Shown in pieces: positions 56,935-64,000 of a stretch of 64,000 nucleotides of DNA. The notes beneath the pieces are model-generated. The model worked only from the letters and a program-made list of their open reading frames with translations, did not search any database and was not told the origin of the DNA. The stretch lies in the NCBI GenBank assembly GCA_021234155.1, contig JAJEKV010000060.1:7834323-7898322 (forward strand). The letters run 5' to 3'. This DNA comes from Isoetes taiwanensis (lineage: Eukaryota; Streptophyta; Lycopodiopsida; Isoetales; Isoetaceae). Numbering within the stretch: the stretch's first letter is position 1; each line of letters begins with the position of its first letter. The translations under genes were made by a program, and so were the position numbers.

Positions 56935-59900
56935 TACTACAAATGGCATTCTGTCAACTGATAGTGGACGTTTTGTAAAATTGGGTTCTCAAACACCAGC
57001 AGCAACGGCTTCTTCAAACCACACTCGAAACTGCCAATGTTGAAATACATGTTTTGGCAATGTCTTGAAACTGCCAATGTTGAAATACATGTTGCAACAT
57101 CGCATCCTTTTCCACATGCTCCTCAAGCAAATATGCACCAAATTAATTTTTCCTGAGTGCAGCAACATCAATGTCCGTGGGCTTTCTAATCCGTACACAC
57201 TGTGATGTACCCTGGTATTGAGGTAGCTTCAAACTGAACTTTTCAACGGTAGCAGGCGGCACAAACCTGCCTCCTAAAAAATGATGAGGACCTCTGAATG
57301 ATTTTGCCCATAGTTTTGGTGCAGTCTATGAAACCTAGCATTAATGTACCATCATATATAAATCAAATTGCCAGATAACCATTACAAAACTATTTTTCCG
57401 TATTACCAAACATTATCTGTGGCACATAAACAAACTAACCAGTATTTCTGGTGTCTCAACTAGCAGCTTAATGAGCCCATCAAATGGGGGGCGTGGTTCA
57501 CCTGCAAATATCTATCAGTAAAAACAGGCAAGGCAGTGCATATTTATCACGTTATTTCAGTGAACATATAGTCCCTAGTCTACCAGGTTGTGGTTGCCAA
57601 ATCCAGAATAAAACTATATCCAAGATACTGCTCCATGCAAATGGGCATTTGAGCTTGTTAAGTTAATATATCTCTAAATTTTGGACTCTATGTTGAAGAA
57701 CTAAATAAGCCCATATCCAAGTTGGCACTGCAAAATGGGAATTTGAGCTTGCTAACGTCTAGATATCTCTAAAATAGTACTATGTTGACGAACTAAATAA
57801 ACGAAAGCAAGAATAGAAACAATTCCGAACTCTGCACCATCTTTTTATCCCCTATTTTAAGCTGTATCTCTCCAACTACACATCAGGACAAAGAAGATCC
57901 TAAAGCTAAGAAAGGACATGCTCGTCATGAAATGCTAAGATCAGATAAGACACCAGTTTCCACTGGGAGAGCTATTGTGAAACATTACAAGCACTTCCAT
58001 TCTTGCCTTATGCATAAACAAACTAACCAGCATTTCTGGATCGAACTTTGTGTCATTTACATCACCATCTTCAACATGCCAAGCAGAAGGGACATCAACT
58101 GAGACCATGCGTGGTGCCTCAACTAGCGGCTTAATGAGCCCATCAAATGGGGGGCGTGGTTCACCTGCAAATATCTATCAGTAAAAACAGGCAAGGCAGT
58201 GCATATTTATCACGTTATTTCAGTGGACATATAGTCCCTAGTCTACCGGGTTGTGGTTGCCAAATCCAGAATAAAACTATATCCAAGATACTGCTCCATG
58301 CAAATGGGCATTTGAGCTTGTTAAGTTAATATATCTCTAAATTTTGGACTCTATGTTGAAGAACTAAATAAGCCCATATCCAAGTTGGCACTGCAAAATG
58401 GGCATTTGAGCTTGCTAACGTCTAGATATCTCTAAAATAGTAGACTATGTTGAAGAACTAAATAAACGAAAGCAAGAATAGAAACAATTCCGAACTCTGC
58501 ACCATTTTTTTATCCCCTATTTTAAGCTGAAGATCCTTAAGCTAAGAAAGGACATGCTCATCATGAAATGCTAAGATCAGATAAGACACCAGTTTCCACT
58601 GGGAGAGTTATTGTGAAACATTACAAGCACTTCCATTCTTGACTTATGCATAGAAACATCTACCATAAACAGCACAAAATTAAAAGGCAGAGGCATCTTC
58701 CACAATGAGAAAACATGATAGTGTTGCAGAGCCAATGTAAATAGCCTTACAAAGGCAAGATCGCTGATTTCAAGTTAAGAAACTAATTCCCAATGTCAAT
58801 AGTATTTTGCAGATTACACCATGCGGGACAGATGCATAGGAAAAATGGAGTTGAAAGTACAAGCAGTAAATCAATATTGGCAAGCTCTTTCCCTTAATAA
58901 CGCTATTGTGAATTCACATACCTTTAAATGAAAACACAAATATAGCATCGATAACGTGTCAAACTTTAAAGAAAGATTGTGTGGCAACTCCTCGACTGAT
59001 ATAAAAGGGACTGATAAGCCGTTCAGCTGCCAAGAAATCGTTTTATCAATAATCTAGATAACAAGGGCAGTCTATTAAAATAAGTGCTGCATTCTTCATC
59101 ATAACATCACATTGACCAAACTTAAAACACAAACTTTGTCCTGTACAACTGTCAGGTTTAGGTTTTTAATGTTGAAGACTAAAGACATTAGAATGGCTGG
59201 TTTCTTGAGTGCAAATTTCGTGAACATAAACATAAAAGTATTGACTTTATCCAACTGTGTTGCATGTCTTCACATGCTGCAAGTGTATTGTAAGTTATCA
59301 GCACACAAGGTTTTAAAGCTCAAATTCCTGTTCATACTCGACCTCCTTGCTCAAGTAGGAATCGGAATCCAAATTTTATGGCCATGACCAAACTTGCTGT
59401 CATCTAGCTCTTTCTTATGATTAGTGTCATCGAACTGGTTGACCTCAGCAGAAATGATCAGGTAACAAAAGCAAGGCATCTCTTATATACTTCATAAAAT
59501 AACAAATTATAAGTTTTAGGAGATTTCCACGACAAAGTAAATAATTTTTGTTGCCAATTCAAATTAAATCCAGAGAAGGTGAAAAGAAGGAGAACATTTT
59601 TATCCTTCCTCCCGTTTCAATTTCTATGTACATTCACTTGTGGGAACTTTCCTTTCCTGCTATATGCCAGTTCAGTGGAGTGGATATAGTAATACTAGGC
59701 AGTTATAGCTATCTTTTGCACTTCAAAGTCAAGTTGAAACATAATGATATCTACTTTAAAGCCATGAGAATTAAAAGACCTTCAATGGTTTATTCTGCTC
59801 GAAACATGGAATGTGCATTGAGAACCAAAATGAGAACTTACTTGTGTGACAAGGTCTGCATATAATGATTTTCCAGTTTGTTTGGGGTAACATATGCATG

Positions 59901-60372
59901 GCTTGTAACCAAAATGATGAAGATGCCGAGCTGCAACCAATCATCCCCGCCATTGTTCCAGGGACCACATAGTACAAGGACACGTTTATATTCAGCTACA
60001 GGATACACCTGTGAAATGCCAAAGCGAGTTGGACACAAAATAAGATTGTAAAGGCAAGTGCCTACTGGAGACAAGGTACTATCAAGTGCTGAGCCATGAA
60101 AGATAGAATAATTGAACGATATTTACATAGTTATAAGTATGTAATTCCTCTGAAATAGCTGAAGCAACACTCAAACCTGCAAGCTCCTGCTCAATAAATA
60201 GATAGAACATAAGTATGAGAATGAATGACAATAATGTTAAAGTTATTAAAAAAGAAGAAGAGCACCATCAGCTGATCGATGCTAAAACCCAATGGCCCCA
60301 TAAGCATTTCATCAATAGAAACTGCAGCAGATTGTGTAATATAAGATACATCGTCCAAACTTTGTGAAGCAT
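56935..60372 (-). pseudogene. NAD(P)HX epimerase / pyridoxamine-phosphate oxidase pseudogene, arm B
   Basis: Same exon series as arm A on the minus strand: ASQSLDDVSYITQSAAVSID near 60355-60300, [20 protein letters not shown] near 60006-59950 then a frameshift, LSVPFISVEELP near 59020, the GDVNDTKFDPEML block near 58070-58033, FRGPHHFLGGRFVPP near 57305-57260 and FEEAVAAGV near 57020-56990. The GPW substitution for the conserved GPG is shared with arm A, so the copy was already changed before duplication. Both lack the oxidase catalytic part. The pseudogene lies head to head with the kinase. Confidence 0.85.
57453..58650. repeat. Tandem duplication of about 0.66 kb within arm B
   Basis: 57453-58012 and 58115-58650 repeat each other; frames starting at 57484 and 58147 give peptides differing by one residue. 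The 5' unit lacks the second half of the exon. It is also present in arm A. Confidence 0.88.
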
Positions 60373-60373
60373 T

Positions 60374-60423
60374 CCTGTGTTTCCAAGGAATTCGTCCATG
60401 CCTGTGTTTCCAAGGAATTCGTC
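60374..60423. repeat. Doubled 23 bp motif upstream of the kinase
   Basis: CCTGTGTTTCCAAGGAATTC plus GTC occurs at 60374-60396 and 60401-60423. The arm A deletion begins within the second unit. Confidence 0.85.
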
Positions 60424-60710
60424 ATATTCTAAATGCCACCAACCCTGTGTGTACTTTCTGCTTCTGTTTCTGCGAGCATGTTAATGTGTTTGTGCATGAA
60501 CGGGCCGGATAGTTGGCTTTGGGATCGTGCCAACATCCGACGGACAGCAGACAAATATCTGGGATTTTTCCTAATTTAGATGTGGCCTTTTTCCCGAAAG
60601 CCAGGAATAGAACTGATATTTTAGAACACGGAAAGTGCAGAGTCAGACACAATTACAGAGGTATAAGAATGTCTGCATTTGCATTGTGTTGGCATTACAG
60701 AATTCTGAGT

Positions 60711-61670
60711 ATGGAGACGGAGACGCAGGAGACAGATGAAGAGCTTCTCAACTACACTTACTCTGCTTTATTTCCCAATCTTTTGGAGAGCTATGATATG
60801 CTTAAGGAAATCGGCGAGGGTGGCCAAGCTACGGTTTTTCTCTGCAGAAGTAAAAGAGGAGGTAAGAAAGAGTTTGCTTGCAAAATCATCTGGGTAGGAG
60901 ACACAGAGCCGATCAAGGAAATGGAGATCATGCAGAAATTAGCCAGCAGCCCTGAAGTAATCAAAGACGAGGGATTCTGGCACTTGATCATGGAATTGTG
61001 CGAATGTAGCTTGCTTGATGTAATCGTCAAGAAAGGCAGGCTATGCGAAAAGGAAGCGGCTCTTCTTATTCGAAATCTTGCTCTAGCTATACAGGATCTT
61101 CATCAAAATGGTATCATCCACCGGGATCTGAAGCCAGGCAACGTTCTTGTGACCTCAGCAGCAAAGCCCTATGATGTTAGGGTTTCGGATTTCGGCATAT
61201 CGGATCGTTTTTCAGGTTCTGCTCCCAGTTTTACATCCAGAGTCGGAACACCAAGATATTTCGCTCCAGAGGTTGTGCAGGGATATTATTCCACAGAGAT
61301 AGACATATGGGGTCTGGGTTTGATCCTGTATGAGGTGCTTACTGGGAATGATCACTTCTCAAGTCTAGAAACTGCGCAAATTCACGAAGAACTGCTTCAT
61401 GGCGAGGATTTGGCTGCCTCACACTTGCATTGGCCAGTTGGGTTGGTGTCAGAGGAAGCAAAGAGCCTTGTTTTGGCGATGTTGCAGCCTGATCCGGAGG
61501 AAAGGATATCTGTGCAGCAAATTTTGGCACACCCCTGGGTTGCCAAATATTATTCTAGTACTAGTACAAGGGCGCCTCAGAAGAGCTTAAAACGTAAGAG
61601 GCCATGCTTCAAATATGGTGTTCCTGCTAAGCTCATCAGAACAGTGAGGCCCTCTGAAATTGCCTGCTGA
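60711..61670 (+). CDS. Ser/Thr protein kinase, CAMK-like, intact
   Basis: A single-exon gene of 319 residues from the ATG at 60711 (METETQETDEELL). An in-frame ATG at 60513 would add 66 residues that look non-conserved, so the later start is preferred. The kinase domain spans about residues 26-285: glycine loop GEGGQATVF (third Gly replaced by Ala), FACKII with the ATP-binding Lys, Glu in EMEIMQKL, catalytic IIHRDLKPGNVLV, metal-binding DFG in VSDFGIS, GTPRYFAPEVV and a final Arg in PEERISVQQILAHPWV. The N-lobe is short. A basic tail KSLKRKRP could be a nuclear signal. All catalytic residues are present, so activity is likely. The substrate is unknown. HPW near the end is typical of CAMK-type and PEP-carboxylase-kinase-like enzymes. 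Confidence 0.85.
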   Translation: METETQETDEELLNYTYSALFPNLLESYDMLKEIGEGGQATVFLCRSKRGGKKEFACKIIWVGDTEPIKEMEIMQKLASSPEVIKDEGFWHLIMELCECSLLDVIVKKGRLCEKEAALLIRNLALAIQDLHQNGIIHRDLKPGNVLVTSAAKPYDVRVSDFGISDRFSGSAPSFTSRVGTPRYFAPEVVQGYYSTEIDIWGLGLILYEVLTGNDHFSSLETAQIHEELLHGEDLAASHLHWPVGLVSEEAKSLVLAMLQPDPEERISVQQILAHPWVAKYYSSTSTRAPQKSLKRKRPCFKYGVPAKLIRTVRPSEIAC

Positions 61671-61893
61671 AAGGAAAGGGCAACAAGGGACATTCTTCAA
61701 TACATTTATTTGCCACTCAAGAGACTTGGCATTATTCTTCTGTACATATAAACTAGATATCAGGTTATGCCACCTTCGTGACATAGACTATTATATTTTT
61801 TGAAGACAATTATTTGTAGAGGTTGGCTTCTTGACATACGCCACCTTCAATGACATTTTTTTTGAACATAATACAATTATTTATATTTACAAG

Positions 61894-63374
61894 AAATTTA
61901 TCGCGGCGGCCAAGGCCGCCGCGAACATTTCTCTTCCCTAAACCTCTGTCATCTGAGGATTGTGCCTGCTAGCTAAGCAATCACGTCTCTTTTCTGGACT
62001 CCTATACTCTTGTTCAACTTGTTACACAAAAGTGGATTTCCCTTTACAACTGCTAGCATAATCTTCTTCCTTTGTGACTTATTTCTTTTGCAACATATGC
62101 CATTGTCTTCCTCGTCATTTTTTAATCATGAGTTTCTTGAACAATTTATATTATCTGGAAAAAAATTCAAATTTACTTGAAGAGATGAGCAACTGCACGA
62201 GCACTATTTCATTAATTGTTAGCACGTATCTAGTCTATGTTCTCCCCAAATTGATAGATAAGTCTAAAGTAAGACATAATGGATGTACCTAATCTTAAAC
62301 ATATTCAAATTTTAATGTTTAAGTGTTAGGTATATATATATATGTTCGTCTTACATATATGTCGCGCTCTCTACTACAATTCATCTTGATGTCCACTTAA
62401 TATCATTGAAAGCTAAGCTTACAAATGAAGAATGGTTCTGGATGAAGCTGTTTACAACGGGTCGTTGAACACTTGCAACATGAATTGCCCAGATGCGCTC
62501 TATGTTGCTTCCGTGTTTTTATTTGTGGTAGAGGTTGGTAAGTCTAGAGGCGAAGGGGTCGGAATTGGCATCCTCCACTTAATTTGAAGTTACTATTGAA
62601 TCTTTGGAATTTAAATGCGCAAAAAAGTCTCCACTTAATTTCGTGTTACTATTGAATCTTTGGAATATCGTCTACAAAAGTGAGACTAAGAAGATTTTTC
62701 TATTTCTGGTCCCTGCGATTGAGATTACTCAAATCGTTGTCTTTGCCTTTGAAGCTCGATGCTTTTGGGCTCGCAAATTTGAAGCATTTGCATTAGATCC
62801 CGTGGTTTTTCGTGTCGGTCGAATTTTTCGATGTCGAATCGAGAGATTTTGACATTTGTCCATGCATGTTTGATCTTGTTGAAGCATCTACGCCTTGTGA
62901 CCTTTCTTCCCCGTTCTATGATTCCTGGGTCCTATATAGCATTTGTGCTATTGCACTTGACTAGACTAATAATAGTCTTTAATTTATTATTTCAAAGACC
63001 CAACATTGATTCCAATTTGATCTTGATGTTTTTCATTTCAAACTCTGTTGTCGGTTGCAAATTCTTACATCTTTGCATGGATTGTACAATTGAGTTCGTT
63101 TCAAGGTCGCAATTTTCTTAGCGGTGAGATTCGTTCAAAGAAGGTTGTAAAGACCCGCTTCGATCCTTTCATTCTTCTTTGTATAGAAAAATGGCCCGGT
63201 GTCATGCGAACGTAAGAAGGTTGCCCTCTTGAAAGAATTATATAGTGGTGTTTTTCAGCGGTAAATTATATCGAAGAGTGGATTCTCCACTTTCGAACTA
63301 GCCCAAATATGAATCGCCCTAGCAAGAAGGCAAATAATGCACATGCCCTTCGAAAACTCATAGATTGTGATATG
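61894..63374. other. Intergenic stretch with small repeats
   Basis: A perfect 10 bp stem CGCGGCGGCC/GGCCGCCGCG with a 2 nt loop lies at 61912-61933 in AT-rich surroundings. A motif of about 45 bp (CCACTTAATTT...TTACTATTGAATCTTTGGAA) is doubled at 62574-62608 and 62629-62668. Open frames at 62604-63121 show no domain. A TA-rich tract lies at 62331-62342. Confidence 0.55.
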
Positions 63375-64000
63375 TGGTAAATGAATATCCGGTCTGCTTC
63401 AAAGTATCCTCGAAATCCGTGCAAATGTCTCTTGTTTTTTCGGAAATCCAGAGATAGTGATAGTGCCTTCAATATAACCTCCACTTTTTCTTCCAGCTAG
63501 AACATCCATCAGTGTTGTCTTCCCTCCACTACTAACACCAACTAGGGTTGTGAGCACACCTAGTCTGAATGCCCCACTAATGTCCTCGGCGAAAGGTCGG
63601 CGGTCTTGTGTCTCACCCTTATTGTTTCATCTCCCCGGCATTCCAATAAAATTGGTTTAACTCTGGCCTTCCAACTTCAAAGGAACATATTGTCTGTGAA
63701 CTATAACTCGCTGCAGGCATGTCGATGTAATAGCTTATGTGATGGAAAACTAATGATAGTGGCTGAAAAGGCAAGATCATTCCTTTCTGCATTTTTTTCA
63801 TTCCTGAACCTGCGTTTGAATGTTTATTAAATTGCACGTGTCAAATTTTGATTCAGATTGAAATGAAGTAACACACTATACAGGTTTGAGAACTTATTAG
63901 TTGGAAAACTTGCTGAATGTTCTTCTCTAGGCTTAGTCTGCCCGCCAGTGCTAACACTCTTTTTGGCATATTCTTCCTCCACCATGATAGCTTGAGACTT
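63375..64000 (-). pseudogene. PDR-type ABC transporter (ABCG) fragment
   Basis: On the minus strand from the window end: linker AIMVEEEYAKKSVSTGG (near 63980), an intron-like gap ending in GCAG, KGMILPFQPLSLVFHHISYY with IDMPA (63780-63720), then after a degenerate stretch [20 protein letters not shown] (Walker A; near 63555-63500), [30 protein letters not shown] and, one frame over, DIHLPHITIYE. This is the second nucleotide-binding domain of a full-size PDR/ABCG transporter, which exports diverse compounds across the plasma membrane. Stops, frameshifts and loss of the rest of the domain show a pseudogene. The 5' part lies beyond the window. Confidence 0.8.

Larger units (their letters stand above)
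56275..61893 (-). repeat. Arm B of the large inverted duplication
   Basis: Reverse-complement partner of 23005-27564. It is longer because it keeps the whole kinase and other small segments. The two arms are 28.7 kb apart and that spacer contains elements 2 and 3. Confidence 0.9.

Noticed and set aside
60513-60710. The longer N-terminus of the kinase from the ATG at 60513
   Set aside because: The extra residues look like untranslated sequence; the ATG at 60711 opens an acidic, normal kinase N-terminus.
61912-61933. The hairpin as a Helitron 3' end
   Set aside because: No CTRR lies within about 12 nt on either strand and no TC end was found.

Overview
This is nuclear DNA of a land plant, probably a vascular plant. 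It has GT-AG exons, a plant-type fused epimerase/pyridoxamine-phosphate oxidase gene, pentatricopeptide-repeat and PDR-type ABC transporter fragments, and nested plant transposons. I cannot name the species. Most of the window is retrotransposon; the only gene that looks intact is a small intronless Ser/Thr kinase at 60711-61670.

Layout. 1-17847: 3' part of a Ty3/gypsy chromovirus (element 1). A 4.3 kb Helitron (1042-5382) sits between two of its ORFs and a 4.8 kb CACTA-like element (11831-16596) sits inside its 3' LTR. 17848-19385: rearranged LTR pieces, partly inverted. 19386-32219: non-LTR host segment with SINE-like repeats, arm A of a large inverted duplication (23005-27564), a palindromic minisatellite, and a decayed LINE (about 28985-32010) split by a 678 bp hAT MITE. 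32220-40995: element 2, same family as element 1, cut off inside reverse transcriptase. 41059-54329: element 3, a related complete copy of 13.27 kb with GTATT target duplications, inserted in a gene-like exon. 56275-61893: arm B of the inverted duplication, carrying a decayed epimerase/oxidase pseudogene and the intact kinase. 63375-64000: PDR transporter fragment.

The notable system is the retroelement family. Between the 5' LTR and gag it carries about 4 kb with three extra ORFs. ORF-A (seen in elements 2 and 3) has an unknown N-terminal domain, a charged helical stretch and a C-terminal histone H3 fold. ORF-B and ORF-C are not recognised but are conserved in all three copies. Gag-pol follows (gag, CCHC knuckle, protease, RT, RNase H, integrase) and ends in a chromodomain. 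One element family therefore carries both a histone H3-like domain and a chromodomain of the class that binds H3 tails. Silent differences dominate the H3 part between elements 2 and 3, which suggests selection on it as an element gene.

Caution: many small indels in the retroelements fall at CAG/CTG trinucleotides. They may be real decay or base-calling errors at CHG-methylated sites, so the intactness of individual ORFs should not be judged from this assembly alone.
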